Source: Endozoicomonas acroporae (GTDB taxonomy: Bacteria > Pseudomonadota > Gammaproteobacteria > Pseudomonadales > Endozoicomonadaceae). From it: a stretch of DNA of 64,000 nucleotides. The position numbers and the translations under genes were made by a program. Numbering within the stretch: the stretch's first letter is position 1; each line of letters begins with the position of its first letter. Below the pieces are notes generated by a model. It ran no database searches, had not been told where the DNA came from, and saw only the letters and a list, made by a program, of their open reading frames with translations. Positions 7,954 through 16,510 of this stretch are shown here, one piece after another. The DNA lies in contig NZ_PJPV01000089.1 of the NCBI RefSeq assembly GCF_002864045.1, positions 1 to 64,000 on the forward strand, given 5' to 3'.

Positions 7954-8387
7954 TCCTTGAACGTTGAGAAATATTTTTCACTGGCAAGTCGGACATACTG
8001 TCACCTCCAGTTCAGACTGTCTACCCATGATGCTTATTATTTTAGTATACAAATTTCATACCAGTTGAGGTGATATAATGACTCCGGACACCTCGTGAAA
8101 CACAACAGTGAACTGATAGCGAGGTTATCAATGGGAACGCAGAGAAATCGCCAATGGAATACTATGAGCTTGTTGGAGGATAGACTGCACTGCTATTGTG
8201 CAGTAATAGCGAATTGATCAATGAGAGAGCAAAGCAAAAGTCTGACAATAATCTACACGACCATTTTCAGCAGAAGATACCTTGGTTGACAACAAGGCTC
8301 TTCTGAAACTCAGTTTTAAACCATCTCTTGCTAAAACAGCCAATTAACAAGCCATCGCTTTCAGCACATCGCAAGAGCCAGACACCA
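7954..8387. other. Intergenic region, no gene recognised
   Basis: Moderately AT-rich. It holds the upstream region of the FlgM-like gene and the 3' flank of the acidic protein. A small hairpin with arms CTGCAC and GTGCAG lies at about 8186-8204. Only very short frames are present (for example 28 codons from about 8130), with no support. Confidence 0.4.
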
Positions 8388-8927
8388 TCAACTTTCCTCC
8401 TTTTTTCCTTCTTCTTGCGTGTTTTCGATGCTTTCTTCAGGTTCCGCACCTTCATCTGCGCCCTGAGTCTCACCTTCAGTCTCCGGAGAGTCATTTTTCT
8501 CCAGTTCGGGTTGCTCTGCAGCTGTTTCCGGAGCCTCTGAGCCATCATCTATTTGAGCAGACTGGAGCTTGTCTGTCATTGATTTAAGCTGTTCCTTTTC
8601 ATCAGACTCTTTCGGAGTTACTCCTGCGTCTGCTGCACTCTCTTCAGAGCCCGTTTCTTCTACATCACCTGCCCCCTTGTCACTCATTTGAGCGTCGGCT
8701 TTGGTTTCCTTAACGGTTTTATCGTTTATTGAATCACCTACAGCCCCTCCTTCTTCTCCTGGTGCTTTGTCTGGCATTTCATTCTTCGTATCCCCTGAGG
8801 CCACTGTTACGGTATCCGTTCCAGCTATATTGGAAGAAACGGTTATTGCCACACCATTTGAACCCGGTGGATTTACAGAGGTTGTCAATGGCTGGGTGGT
8901 GGCTGGTAAAGATGACATGCTGTCCAT
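8388..8927 (-). CDS. Acidic, low-complexity hypothetical protein
   Basis: I do not recognise this 179-residue protein. It is almost entirely composed of E, D, S, T, A, G and P, with no cysteine or tryptophan and few hydrophobics apart from a short Val/Thr-rich patch (VAITVSSNIAGTDTVTV) near residues 26-45. The second half is strongly acidic (for example EGETQGADEGAEPEESIENT). It has no signal peptide or membrane helix and should be intrinsically disordered. An AAAGAGG ribosome-binding site precedes the ATG at suitable spacing, and the frame is clean over its whole length. Disordered acidic proteins in host-associated bacteria can be secreted effectors, chaperone-like factors or surface linkers. 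Nothing here decides between these. Confidence 0.5.
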   Translation of the reverse strand: MDSMSSLPATTQPLTTSVNPPGSNGVAITVSSNIAGTDTVTVASGDTKNEMPDKAPGEEGGAVGDSINDKTVKETKADAQMSDKGAGDVEETGSEESAADAGVTPKESDEKEQLKSMTDKLQSAQIDDGSEAPETAAEQPELEKNDSPETEGETQGADEGAEPEESIENTQEEGKKEES

Positions 8928-9239
8928 AAATAAAAACCTCTTTTTTCTTTAGTAGACACTTACCATAGACTTTGGCCACCTTTAATTGGTTTCAATATTT
9001 TTTAGAGTATTTTTCTCATAATTTGCCAGACATTATTGCTATGATTTTTAACAGGGCATGTAGCTTGCCTACGACCATTAATAGATATAGATCGGTTGAC
9101 GTTTGAATTCTGCCAACGTGATGAACTCTATGTCAGGTTGTAGTATAAAAGATGGAGGTATACGACAGTAACAAATAAAAGGTTTCTCAACGTTTATGGT
9201 GGCAGCCCCATCCATGGATGCCGCCTTAAACCATTCAAT
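8928..9239. other. Intergenic region, nothing recognised
   Basis: AT-rich upstream region of the acidic protein followed by the 3' flank of the ABC permease. I see no repeat, clear terminator or gene. Confidence 0.4.
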
Positions 9240-10400
9240 CTAAGTTCTTCGGGAAAAACCATAGATTCGCCATGCCGGCAGGCAGGCCACCAGAAAACCC
9301 AGTAAAAACAGCGACAACAACCAAAGCAGCTGTTCAAAAGGCAGTGCGATGCTGCTCACAACAGGAATCCAGCTTCCCAGGAACAGAGTCGATACTTTAT
9401 AGAGAACAACACCAGAACAAAGAGCAAACAGGATTTGCAGCATCGGTTCTGCCAATGTCAGGACTGCCAGCTGCCACGGGCTTACCCCTACCATTCGTAG
9501 CAGTTCGACTTCCTGTTTTCGCTCGGCAAAACCGGCAGAAAGATTAAAATACATCATCATCAAAGAGAGCAATCCGATGATAAAACTCATGGCCATAAAC
9601 ACATTATTGAGCATTCGCTGATAGTGCCCAAGCTTTTCCAGTTCTAACGCAGGAATCACTACTTCAAGTGGTGTATTGAAGGTTGACTTCAGTTCTTTCT
9701 GCACCTTAAAGAGGGAGTGACGATGGCGCAATTTTATCAAAATGAAATTAAGGTGATCAGTTTTTATGCCATGGGCTTTTCGGATTTTTCGCAGCCCTTC
9801 AATAGGAATTAAAATATTACTGTCCAGTGAGGTTCCGGTTTCCATTAAAACCCCCTGAATAATAACTGGCGTTTGATACTCATCTTTTGATGAGGGTGAA
9901 AAGCCATTGGCTATCTTCAGGGTTTCTCCGGGCTGGTAGTCTCCCGCCAGTCTGGCACCAATAAATGCCGAACGATGATTTCTGAACTCCGTGCCTGATC
10001 CATTGCCAATAAAATTAAGGACTTTCAGTTGCAACGTTTCCATATAACGTGCAGTACTGCCAGTCACTGTATATCCAAGATGACTTTCGTTGGTAGACAC
10101 CGGCGCAGCCCACTCCACATCCTTCAGGCCAGCAATGGCTTCATAGAGATCCCAGGATATTACCGGTGGAGGAGGGCCAATGCGAAAAAGGCTGTAAAGG
10201 ACCAGATGTGCCGGCTGCGAAGGTGCTCCGACAATCAGGTCTGCACCTGAAGACACCTGTCGTGCATATGATCGTACGGCTTCATGAATATGGCTGATCA
10301 CCAGAAGAAGCGCAATGCTGAAAGCAAGAGCCAGAATCGAAATGGTTGTGCGTCCGGCTCTCTGACCAAGGCTTCTGCGCATAATCTTCATAATGACCAT
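9240..10400 (-). CDS. ABC transporter permease, FtsX/LolC/MacB family
   Basis: This 386-residue inner-membrane protein has the FtsX-like layout. An N-terminal helix (TTISILALAFSIALLLVISHI) is followed by a periplasmic domain of about 220 residues, then three C-terminal helices (around residues 265-290, 310-345 and 355-380). The last segment carries ...LPAWRIYGFSRRT, similar to the PA.RA end typical of these permeases. It forms an operon with the ATPase gene; the two overlap by 13 bp. Such pairs move lipoproteins, peptides or other hydrophobic molecules across or out of the inner membrane by mechanotransmission rather than classical channel transport. The substrate cannot be told from the sequence. 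There is no MacA-type adaptor next to it. Confidence 0.8.
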   Translation of the reverse strand: MVIMKIMRRSLGQRAGRTTISILALAFSIALLLVISHIHEAVRSYARQVSSGADLIVGAPSQPAHLVLYSLFRIGPPPPVISWDLYEAIAGLKDVEWAAPVSTNESHLGYTVTGSTARYMETLQLKVLNFIGNGSGTEFRNHRSAFIGARLAGDYQPGETLKIANGFSPSSKDEYQTPVIIQGVLMETGTSLDSNILIPIEGLRKIRKAHGIKTDHLNFILIKLRHRHSLFKVQKELKSTFNTPLEVVIPALELEKLGHYQRMLNNVFMAMSFIIGLLSLMMMYFNLSAGFAERKQEVELLRMVGVSPWQLAVLTLAEPMLQILFALCSGVVLYKVSTLFLGSWIPVVSSIALPFEQLLWLLSLFLLGFLVACLPAWRIYGFSRRT

Positions 10401-11107
10401 CGGTTTTCGCGCTCCCTTGCCTGGTTCAAGGTATCCATGTTCACATACCGGTCAAAACCATCAATGCCGTTTTCATCATGGGTGGTACAGATCAGTGTGG
10501 CTCCACTTGCACGACACTCATCCTGTAACAGCTGGTAAACGGCTTTCTTCCCCTTGCAATCCATAGCCGAAGCCGGTTCATCCGCCAACACCATTTCAGG
10601 CTTGCCAATCAGCGCACGGGCAATGGCAAAGCGTTGCTGTTGACCGGCGCTGTATTGGGCAGCATTTTTTGATAGCCGTGACGGGTCTGTTAAGCTGAGC
10701 TTGCGAATCAGACGAATGGCATCCTTGGCGGCCGTTTCAGATTTCCTTTCTGCTTCATACCGCCTTTTCGCTGAGAAATAGCAGGGCAACAAAATGTTAT
10801 CGAAAGCACTTAGATATGGCACCAGCCGATAATGCTGAAAAATAAATCCGATAGAGTCGGCACGGAGTCTTTCCAGAGAGGAGGTACCAATTTTTCTCAT
10901 ATCATTGCCCAGAACCATCAGATCGCCACTGTTATAGCGGACAAGCCCCATCAGGGTTCTTAACAGGGTGGTTTTGCCAGAGCCATTCCCGCCTTGAAGG
11001 CACACCGTTTCACCAGCATCAATAACCAACTCCGGAATTCGCAAAAATTCAGTTTCACCAATACTCTGCTCAAGCTCATGAATGGCAACGGCCTGGACAT
11101 TTGTCAT
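10388..11107 (-). CDS. ABC transporter ATP-binding protein, LolD/MacB-like
   Basis: This is a single nucleotide-binding domain of about 239 residues. It has a Walker A GGNGSGKTT, a Q-loop region (FIFQHYRLVPYLSAFDNILLP), a signature YSAGQQQRFAIARAL (SAGQQ in place of the usual SGGQQ) and Walker B MVLADEPASAMD with the H-loop CTTHDE. It powers the FtsX-like permease encoded immediately downstream. I place the start at the ATG at 11107; the frame stays open to a TTG at 11152, but AAGGCGG lies ahead of the ATG. The protein is close in length to LolD (about 233). The serine-to-alanine-containing signature is a modest departure from consensus and need not impair function. Confidence 0.8.
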   Translation of the reverse strand: MTNVQAVAIHELEQSIGETEFLRIPELVIDAGETVCLQGGNGSGKTTLLRTLMGLVRYNSGDLMVLGNDMRKIGTSSLERLRADSIGFIFQHYRLVPYLSAFDNILLPCYFSAKRRYEAERKSETAAKDAIRLIRKLSLTDPSRLSKNAAQYSAGQQQRFAIARALIGKPEMVLADEPASAMDCKGKKAVYQLLQDECRASGATLICTTHDENGIDGFDRYVNMDTLNQARERENRWSL

Positions 11108-11403
11108 CTTAATATTTCCGCCTTGATAAAGACCCGGAGCCAGGATAAACAACGATCCTGGTTTTCATGGTCATGGTTATCGGTTGTCTGCCAATAAAGA
11201 TAAGCACCTGTAATTGGCTTCATAATCTGATCATGGAAAACAACAGGCTCATTTCATATGGAAAGAGACTCTGGCAGTGAATATTTTGGCCTATACTCGA
11301 AGCTTCCAGTCATCCAATAACCTGTCTGTTTTATCTGCACGAGAAATCCCTACCCGATTAGACGTCAACACTTCCCTAACTTGACACACCCGGAGTTTGA
11401 TCC

Positions 11404-12333
11404 ATGCCCTTCATCACTCCCCTTAAAACACTAACACTGTTCATCATCACCCTTTTTCTTACTGGCTGCGCCAGTGATGGCCATCTGAACCGGTGGAGCC
11501 AATGCGCCCTGATCGGGGCGGGTACCGGCGGTCTTGTTGGCGCCGCAGCCAACAGTACGAGTTCATCCGACAGAGGTAAATCGGCCGCTTACGGTGCTAT
11601 AGGTGGTGCCCTGGTCGGTACCGCTATCTGTGCGCTGACTGGCAGTGACAGTGATCACGATGGTGTTCCCGATAGCAAAGACCGCTGTGCAGACACACCC
11701 AAAGGCATAACCGTCGATCACAGTGGCTGCCCGGTAGACTCCGATAATGACGGGGTTCCTGACTACCTGGATAAGTGCGCCAATACCCCTTACGGTGTCA
11801 CAGTGGATGCTCACGGTTGCCCCGATTCCGACGGTGATGGTGTACCAGACAATATGGATCGCTGCCCCAATACCCCCGTCGATATGGCAGTTAACCAATA
11901 TGGCTGCCCGATCGACAGTGATGGGGATGGTGTTCCCGATGACATTGATAAGTGCCCGGATACCCCCGAAGGCATTCCCGTCGATGCGGATGGCTGCCCA
12001 CTACAGAGAGAGCTGGGAATGGTTTACTTTGGCTTTGATAAAGCAGACATTGACCCGCCGGGTCGTCAGGCGCTGGACAAAATCGCAGATGTTGCCAAAC
12101 AACAGTCTGACATTCATCTGACAGCTGTTGGTTACACCGATTCAACCGGCCCGCTGGAACACAACCGAAAACTGGCACTGCGCAGGGCTGAAAGTGTCAA
12201 ACAATACCTGGAAGAGCGTGGCGTCAATGGCAATCGCATCAAAGCCGTGGCCGGTGGTGTACTGGAGAGCGGAGATCAAACCAGAGAAGGCCGGAGAAAC
12301 AACCGTCACGTGACCATCTCCATTGAAGGGTAA
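11404..12333 (+). CDS. OmpA-family lipoprotein with thrombospondin type 3 repeats
   Basis: This 309-residue outer-membrane lipoprotein anchors the envelope to peptidoglycan. A lipoprotein signal peptide ends in the lipobox LTGC (cysteine about residue 22). A glycine-rich segment follows (GAGTGGLVGAAAN, then AAYGAIGGALVGTAI), resembling a glycine zipper. Then come four thrombospondin type 3 repeats of about 28 residues, each with a calcium-binding D-D-D-G-V-P-D core and a paired Cys (DSDHDGVPDSKDRC, DSDNDGVPDYLDKC, DSDGDGVPDNMDRC, DSDGDGVPDDIDKC). The C-terminal OmpA domain (residues about 206-309) contains YTDSTGPLEHNRKLALRRA, which binds diaminopimelate. It is transcribed alone. A calcium-stabilised stalk between lipid anchor and cell wall is the likely build. 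Confidence 0.9.
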   Translation: MPFITPLKTLTLFIITLFLTGCASDGHLNRWSQCALIGAGTGGLVGAAANSTSSSDRGKSAAYGAIGGALVGTAICALTGSDSDHDGVPDSKDRCADTPKGITVDHSGCPVDSDNDGVPDYLDKCANTPYGVTVDAHGCPDSDGDGVPDNMDRCPNTPVDMAVNQYGCPIDSDGDGVPDDIDKCPDTPEGIPVDADGCPLQRELGMVYFGFDKADIDPPGRQALDKIADVAKQQSDIHLTAVGYTDSTGPLEHNRKLALRRAESVKQYLEERGVNGNRIKAVAGGVLESGDQTREGRRNNRHVTISIEG

Positions 12334-12385
12334 CCTTCATTAACTATTCATGAACTGTTGTTTAATAACTTCGACATTTCAATAA

Positions 12386-12445
12386 GCGCTACCCGCTGCC
12401 CGAAAAAGACAGGCCACTTGTGCTTTTTCGGGAAGCGGGAAGCGA
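12386..12445. repeat. Repeat family E, copy E1
   Basis: A palindrome of about 60 bp: arms CCCGCTGCCCGAAAAAG and CTTTTTCGGGAAGCGGG around GACAGGCCACTTGTG-like loop sequence. A second copy lies at 17147. It stands 50 bp after the OmpA-like gene and may also act as its terminator. Confidence 0.7.
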
Positions 12446-12567
12446 GCAAGTCTCAGTCAACGGCGGAACTTATTTCGCGACAATTCCTTACCTGTTTCTT
12501 TTGGGGCCTGTGAGATAGTATTGGTCAATACTCAAACCTACTCACCCAACGTCTCCAAGCAGCATCC

Positions 12568-13449
12568 ATGACAGACAATAGCAAAGCCTGTTTCTACGCC
12601 CTGGCCACGGCCTTATTGTGGTCGACCATTGCCACCGCCTTTAAAATAGCCCTTAAATATCTTGACCCATGGCAGCTGGTATTCTGGTCCGTGGCAACCT
12701 CCACCACCCTGCTTAGCATCATTGTCATGATTCAGGGAAAGGCTGGTTTAGTCGTCTCCCAATTCAAACAATCATCGGGATTATTTCTGGCCCTGGGGCT
12801 GTTAAACCCTTTTCTCTATCACGTTGCCCTGTTCGGCGCTTACGACCTGCTTCCGGCGCAACAGGCGCAGGCATTAAACTACAGCTGGCCAATGGCGCTG
12901 ACCCTGCTTGCCGTTCCTTTGCTGGGCAAAAAACTGTCGCTTACCAGCCTGCTCTGCTGCCTGCTGGCCTACGGGGGAGTATTGCTTATCTGTACCCGTG
13001 GGGAGTTTGAAAATCTTAATTTCGCCAGTCCCATCGGTGTTATTCTGGCACTGTCAAGCACCATTATCTGGGCGCTTTACTGGCTATTGAATACCCGGCG
13101 CGAAGGGGATCCTGTGGTTGGCCTGCTGATCTGCTTCCTCTGTGGACTGCCCTGGATTATTGCTGCCACCGCCCTCTTCTCCGATTTCTGGCCCATTGCC
13201 TCTGAAGGTCTGGCAGCAGCGGCCTATGTTGGTCTGATTGAAATGGGCTTTGCTTATATCCTGTGGCTGAAAGCCCTTAAACTGGCGGACAATACTGCCA
13301 TGGTCAGCAATATCAGCTACCTTAGTCCGTTTCTATCACTGATTTTCATCGCCAATATTCTTGGTGAGTCTATCTATCCGGCCACCTATGCTGGCTTGAT
13401 TATGATTATTGTTGCCGTTCTGGCTCAGCAGCACTTGAGTAGAAAATAA
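12568..13449 (+). CDS. EamA-family drug/metabolite transporter (DMT superfamily)
   Basis: This 293-residue inner-membrane protein has the typical ten-helix arrangement of two EamA repeats (about residues 5-135 and 150-290). Helix 1 reads ACFYALATALLWSTIATAFK, and the first repeat has the usual N-Y-S-W-P motif (ALNYSWPMALTLLAVPLLGK). The second repeat carries the parallel LSSTIIWALYWLL and ALKLADNTAMVSNISYLSPF motifs. The family exports amino acids, nucleotides or other small metabolites; the substrate cannot be read from the sequence. Only 5 bp separate it from trmN6, so they probably form an operon. Confidence 0.85.
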   Translation: MTDNSKACFYALATALLWSTIATAFKIALKYLDPWQLVFWSVATSTTLLSIIVMIQGKAGLVVSQFKQSSGLFLALGLLNPFLYHVALFGAYDLLPAQQAQALNYSWPMALTLLAVPLLGKKLSLTSLLCCLLAYGGVLLICTRGEFENLNFASPIGVILALSSTIIWALYWLLNTRREGDPVVGLLICFLCGLPWIIAATALFSDFWPIASEGLAAAAYVGLIEMGFAYILWLKALKLADNTAMVSNISYLSPFLSLIFIANILGESIYPATYAGLIMIIVAVLAQQHLSRK

Positions 13450-13454
13450 ACGTC

Positions 13455-14183
13455 ATGGCCAGAAACAGCTACTTTGCTTTTAAGCAGTTCAGAATTGACC
13501 AGGGTGAATGCGCCATGAAAGTCACCACGGATGCCTGCATCTTTGGTGCGCTTATTGCTGAGTCATCCGGCTTACGACATAGCCAGTCCATTCTGGATAT
13601 TGGTGCAGGCACCGGGTTGCTCAGCCTGATGGCCGCTCAGAACTGCAATGGGAAAATCACGGCCGTGGAGCTGGATGAAGAAGCGTCACAACAAGCGGTC
13701 CGTAACTTTGCCGCCAGTCCCTGGGTCGATCAGCTTCAACTGGTCAATAGCGCTATCCAGATATTCTCTGCCACCAGTCAGCAACGCTTTGACTGTATCA
13801 TTTCGAACCCGCCTTTCTTTCAGCAATCCTTCAAGGGGGACGACCAGCGACGAAACATGGCCCGTCATACCGATAGCCTGAGTTTTACGGATCTTGCCAG
13901 GGTAATTTCCCGGCATTTGGCGACCACTGGCGAAGCCTGGATTTTACTGCCCGTGGAATTCACACAGCATTTTTTGAGAGCGGCTGCCACGGAAGGACTG
14001 GGTCTGATAAAGCAGATTGGGCTGCGTTCTTCCAGCCGTCATGGGAACCACCGCTATATCCTGGTGTTAAGCCGGGATAAACCTCTGAAAACACACGAGG
14101 AGACGGTCACTATATATACCCAGCCTCCTCACTACACGGAAGAAACCAGGCAGTTGATGTCACCTTATTATCTGGCTCTCTAG
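13455..14183 (+). CDS. trmN6: tRNA1(Val) (adenine-37-N6)-methyltransferase TrmN6
   Basis: This 242-residue class I methyltransferase modifies A37 of tRNA-Val with S-adenosylmethionine. The SAM-binding motif ILDIGAGTGLLSLMAAQ lies at about residues 45-61. The catalytic NPPFF motif (CIISNPPFFQQSFKGDD) is near residue 115, as expected for N6-adenine methylation of RNA. The N-terminal FAFKQFRIDQGECAMKVTTD matches the YfiC/TrmN6 start. Length agrees with E. coli YfiC (about 245). It follows the EamA gene by 5 bp. Its TAG stop coincides with the CTAG that opens repeat D1. Confidence 0.9.
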   Translation: MARNSYFAFKQFRIDQGECAMKVTTDACIFGALIAESSGLRHSQSILDIGAGTGLLSLMAAQNCNGKITAVELDEEASQQAVRNFAASPWVDQLQLVNSAIQIFSATSQQRFDCIISNPPFFQQSFKGDDQRRNMARHTDSLSFTDLARVISRHLATTGEAWILLPVEFTQHFLRAAATEGLGLIKQIGLRSSSRHGNHRYILVLSRDKPLKTHEETVTIYTQPPHYTEETRQLMSPYYLAL

Positions 14184-14364
14184 CACATCATTGCGATGAG
14201 TTTGATGTGTACAATCTCCGCTCACCCTGAGCGAAGTCGAAGGGTGATTGGCACAGTCTTTTTCAAGGTATGGTGTTTACGCCCTTCGACTCCGCTCAGG
14301 ACGAACGGAGATTGGGAATCATTAAAAGAAGGAGACCATCAATTGCATTGAAACCGTGTGCTAG
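14180..14364. repeat. Repeat family D, copy D1 (185 bp)
   Basis: The element starts CTAGCACAT and ends CCGTGTGCTAG, with terminal inverted repeats near CTRGYACAYGGTTTCAATGAG. Inside is a larger palindrome: CAATCTCCGCTCACCCTGAG with AGTCGAAGGG on one side and CCCTTCGACTCCGCTCAGGA with CGGAGATTG on the other. Its two CTAG ends contain the stop codons of the convergent flanking genes (trmN6 and the small ORF at 14361). Confidence 0.85.
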
Positions 14365-14579
14365 TGGTCCGCAATGATATTCGATGTAAATTCGTCAGAC
14401 TTCAGGCCAATGTTCCGGTCACTTTGCGTGACCTGCTCACTGGCTGATGAATTGAGATGGTCGGATGAGTAGGGAATGGCCAGTCGGGCTCGTGGCCGGT
14501 TATCAAACTCCATTGCCCATAGCAACGTGACCAGAAACACGCCGCAAAATACCCACGCTGGTTTAATTTTATTATGCAT
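14361..14579 (-). CDS. Small single-helix membrane protein, hypothetical
   Basis: I do not recognise this 72-residue protein. It begins with a short basic stretch and one hydrophobic helix (PAWVFCGVFLVTLLWAME, residues about 8-25), followed by a polar tail with many Ser, Asn and Asp. The likely topology is a membrane anchor or uncleaved signal with a periplasmic tail. A GAGG ribosome-binding site precedes the ATG by 8 bases. The TAG stop is part of the end of repeat D1, so the original C-terminus may have been longer. It lies convergent to trmN6 and upstream of nothing obvious. Confidence 0.5.
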   Translation of the reverse strand: MHNKIKPAWVFCGVFLVTLLWAMEFDNRPRARLAIPYSSDHLNSSASEQVTQSDRNIGLKSDEFTSNIIADH

Positions 14580-14700
14580 GGTCGCGCCTCACTCTTAAGG
14601 TAAGCCCTTGGGTTATCTTAATACGGTCAGGCGATTCATGAATAGCTTACAGTGGAACAATGTCGTGAATAACCTTTCAGGCAACTGAAAGCAAGAAATT

Positions 14701-15780
14701 TCAGTATCTGTTCACCGCCCGATAAACCGAGAACCCATCCCGGGTGAGCAATGTCTCACAGTGGCCAAAAGCCTTCTGAATAATGGGCGGATAACGCAGA
14801 AAACTATTGGCAACAATACGAAGCTCCCCACCCGGGCGAAGCATCTGACATGACTGGGCAAGAAACTGCTCTGTCACCTCATAGTGGGTTTTTACGCCCT
14901 GGTGAAACGGTGGGTTGGAGATAATCAGATCAAACTGCCCTGTCACTTCTGACAGGCCATCGCTGGGCAGTACCGCAAAAGAGTTTCGCCCTGTGGCGCT
15001 CATGGTTTTGGTACTGCTGGCCAATGCCAGGGCATCACAATCCACCAGGGTAATATCATACTCACCGGGCAGAGTATTAATATAAGCGGAGATCACCCCA
15101 GCGCCACAACCAAAATCCAGCACCTTGCCTGAAGGCACTTTATCCAGCGTTGCCAACAGAACCTGGGTTCCCTTATCCAGACGACCATGGCTGAACACGC
15201 CGGGTAATGAGGTAATGTCCATATTGACCGGGCCAGCCGTGACAGAAAACGTCTCAAACCACGGTTCAAGGATAAAATTCTCCGGCTTTTGCAACGGCTC
15301 TGAAGCTTCCAGCAATACACAGTGACGGGCATTATCGACACTTTTAACATAGTCAAAACTGTTCTTGAGCCGCTTTTTCCAGGACTTGATCCCTTCATCG
15401 TTCTCTCCCACCAGCCAAATGGGCACACCTTCCGGCAAAAAGCTCAATACCATCCCCAGCCAGAAGTCCATTAATGGTTTGCTTTTCTGGAGAAACAGCA
15501 AAACACCATCAACAGGCCGGGCAAAATCCATCGACAGGATCGGCGCAAAACTGAGGGAGAAGCGGTCTTCCAGCCGGGCCTGCAAAGGCAGCAGACGTCG
15601 ATAAGTACTGAAATCACCAGTGAGTGCCGTGATATAGCCAACCCCATCATTCAACAAATGAGTTGCCAGATCATCAGCTGGCAAGCCAATCATCACCAGA
15701 TGCTCAAGCTCGAAAAGCGCCTGGTTACGAACAATTAACTGCCCCTGATTGGTTAAATGTGAGAATAGTGGGGATGTCAT
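14701..15780 (-). CDS. rsmC: 16S rRNA (guanine-1207-N2)-methyltransferase RsmC
   Basis: RsmC methylates G1207 of 16S rRNA in the 30S subunit. The protein has the family's two related methyltransferase-like halves. The N-terminal half is degenerate. The C-terminal half (residues about 180-359) has a SAM site GKVLDFGCGAGVISAYI and the catalytic motif LIISNPPFHQGVKTHYEV. With the ATG at 15780 it has 359 residues (E. coli RsmC 343); a GTG at 15801 would add seven residues, and neither start has a clear ribosome-binding site. It is divergent from yciA, with repeat A3 in between, 41 bp upstream of this start. Confidence 0.88.
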   Translation of the reverse strand: MTSPLFSHLTNQGQLIVRNQALFELEHLVMIGLPADDLATHLLNDGVGYITALTGDFSTYRRLLPLQARLEDRFSLSFAPILSMDFARPVDGVLLFLQKSKPLMDFWLGMVLSFLPEGVPIWLVGENDEGIKSWKKRLKNSFDYVKSVDNARHCVLLEASEPLQKPENFILEPWFETFSVTAGPVNMDITSLPGVFSHGRLDKGTQVLLATLDKVPSGKVLDFGCGAGVISAYINTLPGEYDITLVDCDALALASSTKTMSATGRNSFAVLPSDGLSEVTGQFDLIISNPPFHQGVKTHYEVTEQFLAQSCQMLRPGGELRIVANSFLRYPPIIQKAFGHCETLLTRDGFSVYRAVNRY

Positions 15781-15820
15781 AGGTATCAACGCAGGTTGCA
15801 CAGTTCACAAAGCCGGAACT

Positions 15821-15985
15821 TAAGTAGTTGGCCAAATGGAATCGTATATTTCTGGCTAAGTGGGCAGTTGCTATGCAAGGCGCAACGCAGGGAGCATAGC
15901 CGTAGCTATGTGACCGGAGTTGCAACGCCGCAGAGTGACTGACAACTTAGTCAGAAATATATGATTTCATTTGGTTAACTACTTA
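15821..15985. repeat. Repeat family A, copy A3 (165 bp)
   Basis: Same orientation as A1 and nearly identical to it: it starts TAAGTAGTTGGCCAAATGG and ends GGTTAACTACTTA. It fills most of the divergent promoter region between rsmC and yciA, so transcription of one or both genes must start inside it or between it and the gene. Confidence 0.9.
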
Positions 15986-16111
15986 TACAGGAATAGTCCA
16001 CGGTTTTCCATGCCAATACTTTCCATCAACCGTTCATGGAAATACGGATTTACAAGGCTGTTCCATCGGCATAGCATTCGCCGCCAGTTACGACCCGTAT
16101 GGAGTTTTCTG

Positions 16112-16495
16112 ATGAGTGAACCACAGGGTGATCTGGTTCTGCGCACACTGGCAATGCCTGCCGACACCAACCCGAATGGTGATATTTTCGGGGGCTGGAT
16201 CATGTCCCAGATGGACATTGCCGGTGGCCTGGCGTCGAAAAACCGTTGCAACAGCCGGATTTCTACCGTTGCCGTTGAATCCATGAGCTTTATCCATCCG
16301 GTGAAGGTTGGTGACGTGGTTTGCTGTTATGCTGATATCATTCGCGTCGGTAACACCTCGATGCGTATTAAGCTTGAAGTGTGGGTAATGCCCCACCCGT
16401 ATAAATCAGAAGCACGTCACAAGGTTACTGAAGGTTTTTTCACCTATGTCGCCATAGACGACAACGGACACCCTATTCCCGTAGACAGACGCTAA
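16112..16495 (+). CDS. yciA: Acyl-CoA thioesterase YciA
   Basis: This 127-residue hot-dog-fold thioesterase hydrolyses a broad range of acyl-CoAs. It has the family's NPNGDIFGGWIMSQMDIAGG segment, with the catalytic Asp in the long helix. It also has the VGDVVCCYADIIRVGNTSM strand region and EVWVMPH. Length is close to E. coli YciA (132). The frame runs further upstream to 15971, but the ATG at 16112, preceded by GGAG and matching the family start MSEPQGDLVLRTLAMPADTN, is clearly the start. Udk follows 15 bp downstream, so the two are probably cotranscribed. Confidence 0.9.
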   Translation: MSEPQGDLVLRTLAMPADTNPNGDIFGGWIMSQMDIAGGLASKNRCNSRISTVAVESMSFIHPVKVGDVVCCYADIIRVGNTSMRIKLEVWVMPHPYKSEARHKVTEGFFTYVAIDDNGHPIPVDRR

Positions 16496-16510
16496 CAACC
16501 AGAATCCCCC

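Noticed and set aside
8267..8548. 93-codon minus-strand frame overlapping the acidic protein
   Set aside because: Out-of-frame shadow of low-complexity sequence; very basic and without a ribosome-binding site.
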